Translations under genes and position numbers: made by a program
Shown here: one piece after another, positions 6,472 to 15,041 of the stretch
How positions within the stretch are numbered: the first letter of the stretch is position 1
How the letters are laid out: each line of letters begins with the position of its first letter
Notes under the pieces: model-generated
The model's database searches: none
Told to the model about the DNA's origin: nothing
Seen by the model: only the letters and a program-made list of their open reading frames with translations
Assembly: GCF_900143285.1 (NCBI RefSeq)
Contig: NZ_FRDN01000004.1
Span: 375,878 to 439,877, forward strand
From: Desulfitobacterium chlororespirans DSM 11544
Lineage (GTDB): Bacteria > Bacillota > Desulfitobacteriia > Desulfitobacteriales > Desulfitobacteriaceae
Length of the DNA: 64,000 bases
Reading direction: 5' to 3'

Positions 6472-9101
6472 TCTGCTCCTCCTTCCACCCATGACGTATA
6501 ATTGATGCCTACGGCCGGATCATAATCCCTGGCAAAGGCTTCCGGGTACTTCTGCTTCCATCCGTCATACTCACTTTGTTCAAGCTTCGCTGCTTCCACC
6601 AGATAGCCGGTAACCGGGAAGCCCCAGCAGTGCTTGGAGACTCCTCTGGGCGGGCTGAGCAGGTTCGTGGAACCACCGCGGTCAAGATGGGGGGCGATCG
6701 GGTCGACCCTGGAGCCTTTGTTCACGATAACCGCGCCCGGGATGACGCGCTGAGAGACTTTGGCTCCCACTAAAATCGTCCCCTGATCGTTGGTCAGTTT
6801 GACGATGTCGCCGCTCTTGATCCCGCGTTTCTCCGCGTCCTCGGGACTGATCCAGATCGGTTCGTAGAGGTAGCCGTCGGGCCCTTTAACCTTACAGGTC
6901 TCGATCTCACGGAACCATACGATGTCGTCGCCCTGAACGTGGACACGCCAGCGCCCGGGGTTAGCGACCAGAAGCAGCGGGTAGGTTTTGGCTTTTTCAC
7001 CGAGCTGGGTCTCATCGTGAGTCCAGCCCTCGGAGGCCGGGCCGCCGATGACCCATTTGGCGATCGGCTGACGTTCCTTGTCATCCGGGAAGTTTTTGGC
7101 CAGAGCTTCGGAATAGAATTCCAGCTTGCCGGAGGGGGTATCGAGGGGGAATTTCTCCGGTTCTTCGTAGAACTGCCTCATACCGGGCGGGTCGTCTTTC
7201 CAGGTCGGAGAGATCTTGGGGACATAGTAGCCCTTTTCCTTAAATTCTTCCCAGCTGATCTCGTTTTTCACATCGGATTCACTGAAAGCGAACTCGCGGA
7301 CTTCGTCAATGTCCATGCCCAACGTGATATACTCGTCCACACCGAAGCGTTTGGCCAGCTCCACGGCGATTTCATAGTCGCTCATGGACTCACCCACCGG
7401 CTCGAGGGCTTTATTCTGCAAGCCCGCGTGCTTCACGGCGACGATCTGGCTGGCGCCGCCGATATCGTCCTCTTCCAGACAGGTGGTGACCGGCAGGATC
7501 AGGTCGGCGAACAGGCTGTCGTTCTCAATCCACTGGTGGTTGGTGACGAAACACTCGACATTGTCGCTGCGCAGGGCCTCCTGGTAGTTGAAGCCGCCGT
7601 TCCAGCAGCCCATATTACAGGGTTTCTCGGACCAGAGCATGTGGAATTCGCCGCCGCCTTTGTCGGCAGGGGCCGGATAATTGTACTCTGTGAATTGATC
7701 CTCCGTCGTCACATAGACGATCTGCGGGCTGCCCCACCATTGCGCCTTGCCCTCCTGGATGGCCTTGGCTACCATGGTGCGGGGAATGGTCTGGGGATTG
7801 GGATAAAACTGACGGGCCTTGCTCGCTACTATGAAGGGCATGGTGGTTGACTTGGATATGGCATGCCGGCCGATATCCGAGGCGTTCATATACATCTGCT
7901 GCACACCTGGGGCACCGAGACCCTGCATGGCCAGCTTATAGGCTTCCGTCCGTCCCGCTTCATGGGAGTAGGGGCCTTTGATGGTGCCGCTGGAGAAGTG
8001 GACGATGGAGGTCACCTTCGTACCCCATTCCCTGGCCAGGGCTTTGATCGTCCATTCCGGCACACCGGTAATTGGCGCAGCCCACTCCGGTGTCTTGGGA
8101 ATGCCGTCCTCCTCGCCCAGAATATAGGCTTTTACTTTATCGAAGCCGATACTGTGGGTCTCCACATAGTCCTTTTTATAAAGGCCTTCCTGGATCCAAA
8201 CATACATGAGTGCGAAGTCCAGCGCCGAGTCGGTATTGGGCAGGATGGGGATCCACTTCATACTGTCGTGGGCGACAGCAGTATAGTTGCAAAAGGGATC
8301 GATGATCACGAATTCCTTGCCCAGCTCTTTCCAGAATTGAATGAGCTGGCTCCAGAACTGGCTGGCATAGGTCTGGGTCAGTTCCAGGTCGCCGGCGTGG
8401 AAGGCGATGAGCTCGCTGTGCTCGCTAATGTCCAGGGCCACGTTCCATGAAGTATAGTTGGTCTGGGGCGGTGCGACCATGCCCAGACCCTTGTTGGAGC
8501 CGGAGCCCCAGACATGCTTGGCCCCCCAATAGAAGCCCTCGACGCTGTCCGGTGTCCTGGTTTCCCGGGTGTAACCGCCGATGAGGTTCATCAGCATCAT
8601 ATGCAGGCCGCCGGCGGCGTGGATGCCCTTGGACTCTTTGTGCCCGTCCTCGCCGATGCAGAGCACCGCATACTTGCCGTATTTCTCCATGACCCGCTTG
8701 ATTTCCAATTCCATGATGTCCAAGGCTTCTTCCCAGGAGATCCGTTTGTACTTGCTCTTGCCCCGGTTCTGGGCATTGATCTTGGCCGGGTCGCCCCCCG
8801 GTTCCCAGTCTACGCGCTTCAGGGGATACTTGACACGGTTTTTGGAATAGACGCGGTTCTTATAGGCCAGCGCCATATAAGGGGGAGAGGTCTTGATCGC
8901 AGGCCGCAGAGTCTTGCCCTGCACCTCAAGCTCCCACATGCTGGGCGCCAACTCCTCCGGGGTATACTTGTCATCCCAGCGCATAGGCCGGATGCGCACA
9001 ATTTGGCCGTCTTTGGAATCCACCGCCACGGGATCGCCGCCGGTACCGCCCGGCGCGATGCCCCGGATAATGGTCTTTACTTGCTCCTTTGATTCGCTCA
9101 T
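6468..9101 (-). CDS. Pyrogallol-phloroglucinol transhydroxylase-like molybdenum subunit
   Basis: 877 residues, against about 875 for the Pelobacter alpha subunit (AthL). It carries molybdopterin guanine dinucleotide domains but no N-terminal Cys cluster. H154, D185 and S186 fit the family's catalytic His and Asp and the Mo-ligand Ser. The Tyr of the catalytic trio lies in the region around residue 405-420 but was not placed exactly. The known enzyme moves a hydroxyl group between 1,2,3,5-tetrahydroxybenzene and pyrogallol without net redox change. Related enzymes dehydroxylate catechols or hydrate acetylene, so the substrate here is inferred. It is read with ADH, VOC and MFS genes upstream and overlaps the small subunit by 4 nt. 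Confidence 0.88.
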   Translation of the reverse strand: MSESKEQVKTIIRGIAPGGTGGDPVAVDSKDGQIVRIRPMRWDDKYTPEELAPSMWELEVQGKTLRPAIKTSPPYMALAYKNRVYSKNRVKYPLKRVDWEPGGDPAKINAQNRGKSKYKRISWEEALDIMELEIKRVMEKYGKYAVLCIGEDGHKESKGIHAAGGLHMMLMNLIGGYTRETRTPDSVEGFYWGAKHVWGSGSNKGLGMVAPPQTNYTSWNVALDISEHSELIAFHAGDLELTQTYASQFWSQLIQFWKELGKEFVIIDPFCNYTAVAHDSMKWIPILPNTDSALDFALMYVWIQEGLYKKDYVETHSIGFDKVKAYILGEEDGIPKTPEWAAPITGVPEWTIKALAREWGTKVTSIVHFSSGTIKGPYSHEAGRTEAYKLAMQGLGAPGVQQMYMNASDIGRHAISKSTTMPFIVASKARQFYPNPQTIPRTMVAKAIQEGKAQWWGSPQIVYVTTEDQFTEYNYPAPADKGGGEFHMLWSEKPCNMGCWNGGFNYQEALRSDNVECFVTNHQWIENDSLFADLILPVTTCLEEDDIGGASQIVAVKHAGLQNKALEPVGESMSDYEIAVELAKRFGVDEYITLGMDIDEVREFAFSESDVKNEISWEEFKEKGYYVPKISPTWKDDPPGMRQFYEEPEKFPLDTPSGKLEFYSEALAKNFPDDKERQPIAKWVIGGPASEGWTHDETQLGEKAKTYPLLLVANPGRWRVHVQGDDIVWFREIETCKVKGPDGYLYEPIWISPEDAEKRGIKSGDIVKLTNDQGTILVGAKVSQRVIPGAVIVNKGSRVDPIAPHLDRGGSTNLLSPPRGVSKHCWGFPVTGYLVEAAKLEQSEYDGWKQKYPEAFARDYDPAVGINYTSWVEGGAE

Positions 9102-9193
9102 GTAAATCTCCTTTCTCTGATTATACAGTCGGTTTTTTCTTTTTCTGGTCTTCGTACTCTGTGTTAATCACTCCTTTCCCATGATCATGGTGT

Positions 9194-10192
9194 CTATTCC
9201 ATGTCCACGACGACCTTAATGGACTTTTCACGGTCGGCGGCCATGTTCAGAGCTTCATTGAGCTGTTCAAGAGGAAAGTGGTGGGTAATGATCTCGTTGA
9301 CCAAGGTCCGCTTATGGGCCAGGTTGTCGATGACTTCCTCGATATCCGCCAGATCATAGCCGCTGGAACCCAGCATGACGACCTCGGTGCTCATCAGCCG
9401 CGCCAGGTTCACTTCCTGGGGGCGCGCGTTCACTCCGACGATCGAAAGCCGGGAATTCGGCTTACAAAGCTTAAAGAAGTCATCAATGATATTGGGGGCT
9501 CCCGCGCAATCCACCACGATATCCACATCGATGGCCCTGCCGCTCTGGCGTTGGGGCAGCTCGCCGAAGTGTTCCTTCAAAAACTTGAACTTATCCCCAT
9601 TCAGGGGACAGATCACCGCGCCCATCTTCTCCAGCAGTGCCCGCTTATAGTCACTGAGGGCGATATCGATAACCACAGGGATGATGCCCTGGGCAATGAG
9701 CCCGCTGATACAGAACAAGCCGATGGAGCCTGCTCCGTAAACCACCACATGGTCGCCGGGTTTGGCGCCCGGCCTGTTCTTGCCGCGGGTGCCCACCCCA
9801 AAGGGTTCAATAAGTGATGCCTCATCCCAGGAGATCGCCCCGGGCAGCAAGAATAGGTTATGATTCAGCTTGGCGTCCGGCACCAGGATATACTCGGAAA
9901 AACCGCCGAGCATACAGGTCTGGTACTTGGGCATGGCATTCATGGGGTTGATCCAAACCCGGTCGCCCTCCTTGAGACCTTTGACCTCCTTGCCGAGTCC
10001 GGCTACGTAACCGGCGGTCTCATGACCGAACTGTACGCCTGCCTCGACGCCGACCCCCGATACGTCCGAACCACAGATCGAGGAACGGACAGTCCTGACC
10101 AGGACGTCCTTCGGCCCGACTCCAGGCTTTGGCATATCCACGACCTCCGCCTGCAACTTACCTTTATAAATCCCCGCTCTCATAGTAGCCAT
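9194..10192 (-). CDS. Zinc-type medium-chain alcohol dehydrogenase
   Basis: 332 residues. C40, H57 and E58 (SSICGSD, FGHE) are the usual catalytic zinc ligands and VVVYGAGSIG is the Rossmann motif. The four-cysteine structural zinc loop of classical ADHs is missing; only one Cys remains in that segment, as in several sorbitol- and threonine-dehydrogenase-like relatives. AAAGGAG precedes the ATG. It lies 92 nt upstream of the transhydroxylase large subunit and 21 nt downstream of the VOC gene, so it is probably co-transcribed and acts on an alcohol or ketone of the same pathway. Confidence 0.87.
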   Translation of the reverse strand: MATMRAGIYKGKLQAEVVDMPKPGVGPKDVLVRTVRSSICGSDVSGVGVEAGVQFGHETAGYVAGLGKEVKGLKEGDRVWINPMNAMPKYQTCMLGGFSEYILVPDAKLNHNLFLLPGAISWDEASLIEPFGVGTRGKNRPGAKPGDHVVVYGAGSIGLFCISGLIAQGIIPVVIDIALSDYKRALLEKMGAVICPLNGDKFKFLKEHFGELPQRQSGRAIDVDIVVDCAGAPNIIDDFFKLCKPNSRLSIVGVNARPQEVNLARLMSTEVVMLGSSGYDLADIEEVIDNLAHKRTLVNEIITHHFPLEQLNEALNMAADREKSIKVVVDME

Positions 10193-10213
10193 GGCTTACA
10201 ACTCCTTTCACGA

Positions 10214-10726
10214 TCAGCCCAGCTTGCGCCAGATGTCTTTACCATCCCAGTCCAGCGACGCCTTCCGGATCATCTCCCAGAAGGGTTTGATACTGGGCGC
10301 GTGAATCTCCACGTAATGCCCCCATTTTTCCTTGCAATCGATATAAGCCGCCTTAAGTCCGCCCGCCGACTGCATGGAAAAAAGCGGTTCAAAGCCGGCG
10401 GCGGCGAACTCCCGCAGTGCACCTTCGAAGTCGTCCACCCAGTTGGAAAAATGATGGAAGCCGTAGTGCCCCAGCTCGGCGTAAGGATTGGGTTCACTGA
10501 AGACCTGGACCAGCTCGATCTGCAGGTCGCCGAATTGGCCGAAAGCGGTCTGCATGGTCAGATCGATTTTTTGACCGCGATAGTTCATATCCTTGGTGGT
10601 CAGTGGATCCATATAGAAGAAAGGTCCTGAGCCGAAGAGCGCCGAGTGCGCTCTGGCCGCTGCTTCCAGATCCTTCACATAGTAAGATATCTGGTTGGTG
10701 GCGTATTTATTGAGAATCGTCTCCAT
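10214..10726 (-). CDS. VOC (glyoxalase/bleomycin-resistance fold) protein
   Basis: 170 residues with two beta-alpha-beta-beta-beta modules. Candidate metal ligands are Q12, the acidic residue in IELVQ, a His in GFHHF and the Glu in HYVEIHAP, as in methylmalonyl-CoA epimerase and extradiol-type enzymes. AAAGGAG precedes the ATG. In an operon with a transhydroxylase-type enzyme it could be an isomerase or a ring-modifying enzyme. No closer assignment is possible from sequence. Confidence 0.8.
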   Translation of the reverse strand: METILNKYATNQISYYVKDLEAAARAHSALFGSGPFFYMDPLTTKDMNYRGQKIDLTMQTAFGQFGDLQIELVQVFSEPNPYAELGHYGFHHFSNWVDDFEGALREFAAAGFEPLFSMQSAGGLKAAYIDCKEKWGHYVEIHAPSIKPFWEMIRKASLDWDGKDIWRKLG

Positions 10727-10762
10727 AAGGGTATCTCCTTTCTTTTATCACCTTTCTGCTCA

Positions 10763-12229
10763 TCAACTGCTTGCCGACTCCAGAGTTGTTTTCTTCGGCG
10801 TCTGGACCGTTTCCTTAAGCGGCACCAGGAACTGGGTGATGACAAGGGCGACCACTGCCGCGCCTACTGCAATCATAAAGGCCACAGGCAGCCCGGCGGC
10901 AGGACCTTTCATCCCGATGATCATGGTATAGACCGCCATGCCAATGCCGCTGCCCAGGTTTTGAGCCAGTTGGAACACGGCGTTGCCCTGGACGCGAATT
11001 TGCGGCGCCAGCTGCACCTGAGGCGCCGCCGAAATGAAGGCTGATTGCTGGGCGCCATAGAAACCGGTGATGAACATGATGACATAAAGGGTGACCAGAG
11101 GAGTCGTCGGCGTGAGGACAAAGATCAACGCCAACGTGCTGACTATACGGACGGACAGTCCCATGTTCAGCACCAGGCGGGCATTGCGGGCTTTAGCGAT
11201 CATCCGTCCGAAGACCGGCGCCAGGAAGAGCCCGAGCACACTGTAAACCGTGGTGGCCAAACCGCCCCAGGTCGCCTCTTTCCCCATGACGTAAATGACA
11301 TAGGTCGGAATAAAGAAAAATACGGCCATATTGGAAAAGTTCGTAAATAAATTGATCAGAGTGAGGCAAAGTGTGTTGCGGTCTTTCAGGACCCGTGCCG
11401 GCAGGATGGCGTCGTCCCCTTTCTTTTTAACCATTGCGATCAGGACGGCGAGACCGGCAATGGCCAGAGCGATCATGATATTGTTGCCCAAACTGCCGAA
11501 GGGCATCTCCAGCGCGGAAGGAGTGCTGGATTTCGGCCCCAGGGAGAGGGACATAATGATGCCGCCGAGGAAAAGAAGAAAACCGAAGGCACCGACCAGA
11601 TCAACCTGTTTCATGGAAGGCACGGCCAAGGGCGCTGCTTCCTCCTTGCTAACGTTAACTCCGAAGAAAATAAGGACGGCGGCCAGAGTCAGTACCGGCC
11701 AAACCACATGGCAGGCGGCGCGCCAGCTGACGGTCTGGATCAGGATGCCGGTCAGCGTCGGGCCGATCAGCATGGACACACTCATCATCGTGCCTGTCAG
11801 GCCCAGGTAAAAACCGGCTTTTTCTGTCTCATACATGTCGCGGATCAGGGAGAAACCAAGGACGTAGATGCCTGCGCTGACCAGACCCCAGAAAAAGCTG
11901 ACGAAGATAATGAATTCCATACTTGGTGCGATGGCGCGGCTGAATGACACCAAGGCGCCGACGAGGACACTGAAGGCAATCAGGGTGCGCTTGAGTGCCG
12001 GGTTCTTGGCGCCGTAGTAACCGAAGAGCGGCATGGCGGCAATGCTGATCAGGCCGCTGATGGTAGAGGCCAGCGGGAAGAGCGTCTCGCCGCCGATGTC
12101 CCGCGCCGCTGCCGGCAGGATCACAGAAAGGCCGGAGGAAACGAAGATCTGGCCCAGAAGAGCGATATAAATACCGGCCAGCGTCATGATTTTCTTCGAG
12201 TTCGGCACCGCTTGAAAAGGATTGAGCAT
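10763..12229 (-). CDS. MFS transporter
   Basis: 488 residues, hydrophobic along the length, with 12 or more likely membrane segments and a charged central loop (KKKGDDAILPARVLKD) typical of the major facilitator superfamily. Segments such as SAGIYVLGFSLIRDMYE resemble the drug:proton antiporter type. It is the most upstream gene of the probable transhydroxylase operon, 36 nt before the VOC gene. It likely imports the aromatic substrate or exports the product. Transporters of this type also neighbour gut catechol dehydroxylases. It would act in the cytoplasmic membrane. Confidence 0.85.
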   Translation of the reverse strand: MLNPFQAVPNSKKIMTLAGIYIALLGQIFVSSGLSVILPAAARDIGGETLFPLASTISGLISIAAMPLFGYYGAKNPALKRTLIAFSVLVGALVSFSRAIAPSMEFIIFVSFFWGLVSAGIYVLGFSLIRDMYETEKAGFYLGLTGTMMSVSMLIGPTLTGILIQTVSWRAACHVVWPVLTLAAVLIFFGVNVSKEEAAPLAVPSMKQVDLVGAFGFLLFLGGIIMSLSLGPKSSTPSALEMPFGSLGNNIMIALAIAGLAVLIAMVKKKGDDAILPARVLKDRNTLCLTLINLFTNFSNMAVFFFIPTYVIYVMGKEATWGGLATTVYSVLGLFLAPVFGRMIAKARNARLVLNMGLSVRIVSTLALIFVLTPTTPLVTLYVIMFITGFYGAQQSAFISAAPQVQLAPQIRVQGNAVFQLAQNLGSGIGMAVYTMIIGMKGPAAGLPVAFMIAVGAAVVALVITQFLVPLKETVQTPKKTTLESASS

Positions 12230-12376
12230 TCTTTATCCCCCTTTTCAGATAATAAAAAAATCAGACACGGTAAATTATTTTGGCGGGCATTCACCACTCT
12301 TTCCGAATCACATTTTGCTGATACGCTACTGACATTCAGCTTAACCCCAAGACAAGCCTTTCCTTCAACGGTTGGA

Positions 12377-12607
12377 TTAATCCTCGGGGTTCTTGTAGGC
12401 CGCGGCCTCCTCCGCGGTCAGACCGCAATTCCCGCAAGCCGCAGCCGTCACCGGGCTCTGAGTGCCGCAACGCGGGCAGGTGAAGGTTTCGATCTCAGCT
12501 GCCGCCAGCGGAGCGCCGCACTTGCGGCATTTGGGGGCACTCGGCGGGTTCAGTGTACCGCAGGAGCATCGCGTCGGTTTGGAAACATTAGGGGGTCGGA
12601 AGCACAT
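12377..12607 (-). CDS. MCFRPP-type double zinc ribbon protein
   Basis: 76 residues with two ribbons: C14, C16, C27, C30 and C44, C47, C58, C61. The first 31 residues align with the 40-residue protein at 1789-1911, including the start MCFRPP and the TLNPP segment. The second ribbon is extra. The first knuckle here is CxC instead of CxxC. It lies 147 nt upstream of the MFS gene and may be in the same transcript. Function unknown; a helper for the linked molybdenum enzyme is a guess from the repeated linkage. Confidence 0.72.
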   Translation of the reverse strand: MCFRPPNVSKPTRCSCGTLNPPSAPKCRKCGAPLAAAEIETFTCPRCGTQSPVTAAACGNCGLTAEEAAAYKNPED

Positions 12608-12731
12608 AAGTCAATACACCTCTTTTCATGAATCAGTTCTTCATTGTTGGCGATCCCGCCATTATTGCTTGTAATAACTTTAACAAATGTGGTTGCGGGG
12701 CTTCAATTCTCAAAATGATGCCTTTCGTTGT

Positions 12732-12806
12732 CACTATTGTTACAATACTTTGGAAATAGTGATATATTGGTAACAAATATGTAAAAATGTTACTTGCTGC
12801 TGGCAA
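12732..12806. promoter_or_regulatory. Candidate TetR operator region
   Basis: CACTATT (12732-12738) and AATAGTG (12755-12761) form a dyad, and three TGTTAC/GTAACA half-sites lie within 70 nt around it. The cluster sits upstream of the zinc ribbon-MFS-enzyme genes and just downstream of the TetR gene. That is where a local repressor site would be expected. No clear -10/-35 pair was placed. Confidence 0.45.
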
Positions 12807-12822
12807 CCCCTTGTTTGCAAAC

Positions 12823-12855
12823 AAAAAAAACCGCTGAATAGTTCATCAGCGATTT
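12823..12855 (-). terminator. Terminator of the TetR gene
   Basis: CGCTGA/TCAGCG hairpin with an 8-nt loop. On the minus strand it is followed by a run of eight T, starting 25 nt after the TetR stop codon. Confidence 0.75.
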
Positions 12856-12880
12856 TCACAACTATATAGTTTGCTTATTT

Positions 12881-13522
12881 CTACAGAGAGCCCTTCTTCT
12901 GTGCACCGGAGGCGCGACGCGCCCCACTCCGCGTCTCATTTCGCGCCAAGCGCGGTTCGGAGCTTTCATCGTTTTCTAAAAAATCCCAATTACGCATTGC
13001 CCATTTTATATAATATTCCGCCATTTGCCGCGGGGTCAGGCGCTCACATCCCTCCTGCAGCCACTTGTACAGCAGCATGGCCTGCGATGCCGCGAAAAAA
13101 TAGCTCATGTATTCGATCTCGACCGGTGGCAAAATTTTCGCGTACCTTTGGGTTATTTCCTTATTGACATTCGTGATATGCATCACAAGGCGATCGCGGA
13201 ACCAATACTGGCCTTTGCCCCGCACGATGCAGGTGTAAAAGTCTTTTTCACTATAAAAGCTCTGATAAAAACGCTCCAGTATAATGACCGCCGAGGAATC
13301 AAAGTTGCTCCTGGGCAGGAGCTCGCGCAATTCGTTCATAGAGGCGATGACATCATCCTGGAACATTTTGTCAATAAGATCAAATTTATTGGTGAAATAC
13401 GTATAGAATGTTTTACGGGAGACATAGGCGTTGCGACAGATATCCTCCACGGAGATGTTTTTCAGCGGAGTGGTCTTGAGGAGCGATTTCAGGCTTTCTT
13501 TAATCATATCATACGTTGTCAT
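12881..13522 (-). CDS. TetR/AcrR family regulator
   Basis: 213 residues. The N-terminal helix-turn-helix is clear (ISVEDICRNAYVSRKTFYTY, about residues 23-42). The ligand-binding part fits the DhaS-like TetR group. The last 25 residues are Arg-, Gly- and Ser-rich and unlike a folded domain. The gene precedes, in the same direction, the zinc ribbon, MFS and transhydroxylase genes, with a terminator and dyads between. It is therefore the likely local regulator, responding to substrate or product. Family is certain, target is inferred. Confidence 0.88.
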   Translation of the reverse strand: MTTYDMIKESLKSLLKTTPLKNISVEDICRNAYVSRKTFYTYFTNKFDLIDKMFQDDVIASMNELRELLPRSNFDSSAVIILERFYQSFYSEKDFYTCIVRGKGQYWFRDRLVMHITNVNKEITQRYAKILPPVEIEYMSYFFAASQAMLLYKWLQEGCERLTPRQMAEYYIKWAMRNWDFLENDESSEPRLARNETRSGARRASGAQKKGSL

Positions 13523-14097
13523 GACACCCTCCTATACGGTTCGGCCATAGACTAGTATTTTTTTATTTATTATACAAGTCTTTCCTGCAGGATTCAAGAT
13601 GAAATACAAGGGCATGGCAGCGCAATTCAACGCAATGATTTCAGTAATCCTCTTTCTTCATCTTTCTTTGAGCATTAAGCAAATACACCTCTTTTCGATT
13701 CACCCTTTCGGTCCCTCGCCGGGGGCACTGACAAATCCCGTAAATAGGATCAATTGTGACAACCTTAACATGTCAGCGGATGAAGGGGTTTCAATCTTCC
13801 TCATCCCTCCTTTGCCTAAGAAACCGCCTTTGGGAAGACCAACTTGTCTTGATTTAAATATTAGCAAGGGTTTTTCCGCAATTCAGTTGTAGTTCGTACA
13901 ATTGCCGATATCTCTACACTATTTCCAACGGGCAACAAAATTGCCCCCTGCCCTGGATAAACAGGACACATATAAAAATACAGGCTCCGGAGAGCCTGTT
14001 CGGGTGATCTTTGGTGATTTTCATTTAAGAAGATTGATTGCCAATTGTTATAATTCCAACAGAATTGATGGGTCAGCTGCTTTATAATTAATCGTGA
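13523..14097. other. Intergenic stretch without a convincing gene
   Basis: Short ORFs on both strands here lack ribosome sites and family features. Two small hairpins are visible: GGGCAA/TTGCCC at 13929-13944, and CAGGCTC/GAGCCTG near 13981-13998 with T5 on its minus-strand side. I see no promoter I would defend. Confidence 0.4.
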
Positions 14098-14268
14098 ACG
14101 CAACAAAAATCAAAGAAGAATGAAGATTCCTGTTTATTTTCGTCTTACTGTCAGAATCCAGGTTTACAGAATACATATCCGCAAAAAATTGAGACTTTAA
14201 GAAAAGGCCAGATTATCTATGAGGAAGCCAAAGATCAGAGTGCTTATATTATTATCAGCGGGATAGGG

Positions 14269-14841
14269 ATGATGAATATGGGGGTCATGTATGACGATCA
14301 CCATGTGGAAGAGCAATTGGTCCTGGCTCTTTTAGGAAAAGAATATGCATTTGGTTTGATTGCACCTTCTAAAAGCAGATTTCCTGTCTCTTATCATGTT
14401 CAAACGCTCACAAAAATGAAGGCCTGCAAAATTCCTTTTGCAGGGCTTAAAATTTATTTAAGCAGTGACAAGTCGGCATTGCAAAAGATTATTTTGGCAA
14501 ACGACTTGATTGCCAATGCCTTTATGCGGCAACAATGGATTATGAATACAAATAAAATTTACGACCGGGTTCAGCGGGCACTTCTGGTCCTCAATACGGT
14601 TGAAGGCAGAGGTTGGAACAGGATTCCCTTGAATATCACCCATGAGGATCTTGCCGAAATCGTGAATGCCGACCGGCCATCCGTCACCCTTGGTCTGAAG
14701 AAGCTGCAAAGCCAGGGGTTGATAGAGCTGGGCTACGGAAAGATATGGCTCAACAATGAATTGGATTTCTTCAGCACTTTAGATGGCACTTGGGATGCCA
14801 ATAAATATAACACCCTTTCTCGCCTTCCTTTGGTCCAGTAA
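14269..14841 (+). CDS. Crp/Fnr family regulator, 5' end apparently lost
   Basis: 190 residues from the first ATG. The C-terminal winged helix is intact (NITHEDLAEIVNADRPSVTL, then LKKLQSQGLIELG). The cyclic-nucleotide-type beta roll clearly continues upstream of this ATG in the same frame (KGQIIYEEAKDQSAYIIISG). That frame is open back to TGA at 14095 but has no ATG, GTG or TTG. Either a non-standard start is used or the gene has lost its first 20-30 codons and is a pseudogene. It resembles the CprK-like regulators common in Desulfitobacterium. No haem or Fe-S ligands are evident. Confidence 0.6.
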   Translation: MMNMGVMYDDHHVEEQLVLALLGKEYAFGLIAPSKSRFPVSYHVQTLTKMKACKIPFAGLKIYLSSDKSALQKIILANDLIANAFMRQQWIMNTNKIYDRVQRALLVLNTVEGRGWNRIPLNITHEDLAEIVNADRPSVTLGLKKLQSQGLIELGYGKIWLNNELDFFSTLDGTWDANKYNTLSRLPLVQ

Positions 14842-14897
14842 GCTAATCCCTCCATGACATAATTAAGCCACCGGCAACATTTTCTAATGTTTCACTT

Positions 14898-14936
14898 AAA
14901 AGGGGGACGCCGCGAAAATTTCACAGCGTCCCCCTT
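14898..14936. terminator. Bidirectional terminator
   Basis: AAAAGGGGGACGC pairs with GCGTCCCCCTT around a 15-nt loop, between the convergent Crp/Fnr and GyrI-like genes. T-rich sequence follows on either strand. Confidence 0.8.
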
Positions 14937-15041
14937 GTGTTTTCCCTTGCAGATCCCTTAAAATCCCTTTTCGAGTTCCTTGCGCTCTATTTTTTAACCA
15001 GCCAGGATAGTTATTGTATTGAAGAAAAAAGAGAACCTGCC

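Noticed and set aside
6939-7850. A 303-codon plus-strand ORF and its neighbours to 9092
   Set aside because: Antisense of the transhydroxylase large subunit, with codon bias explained by the GC-rich third positions of the real gene.
12230-12376. A second sigma54 promoter before the MFS gene
   Set aside because: No GG-N10-GC motif close to consensus was found there or before the second zinc ribbon gene.
13861-14106. An 81-codon minus-strand gene
   Set aside because: No ribosome site, no recognisable domain, and hairpins interrupt it.
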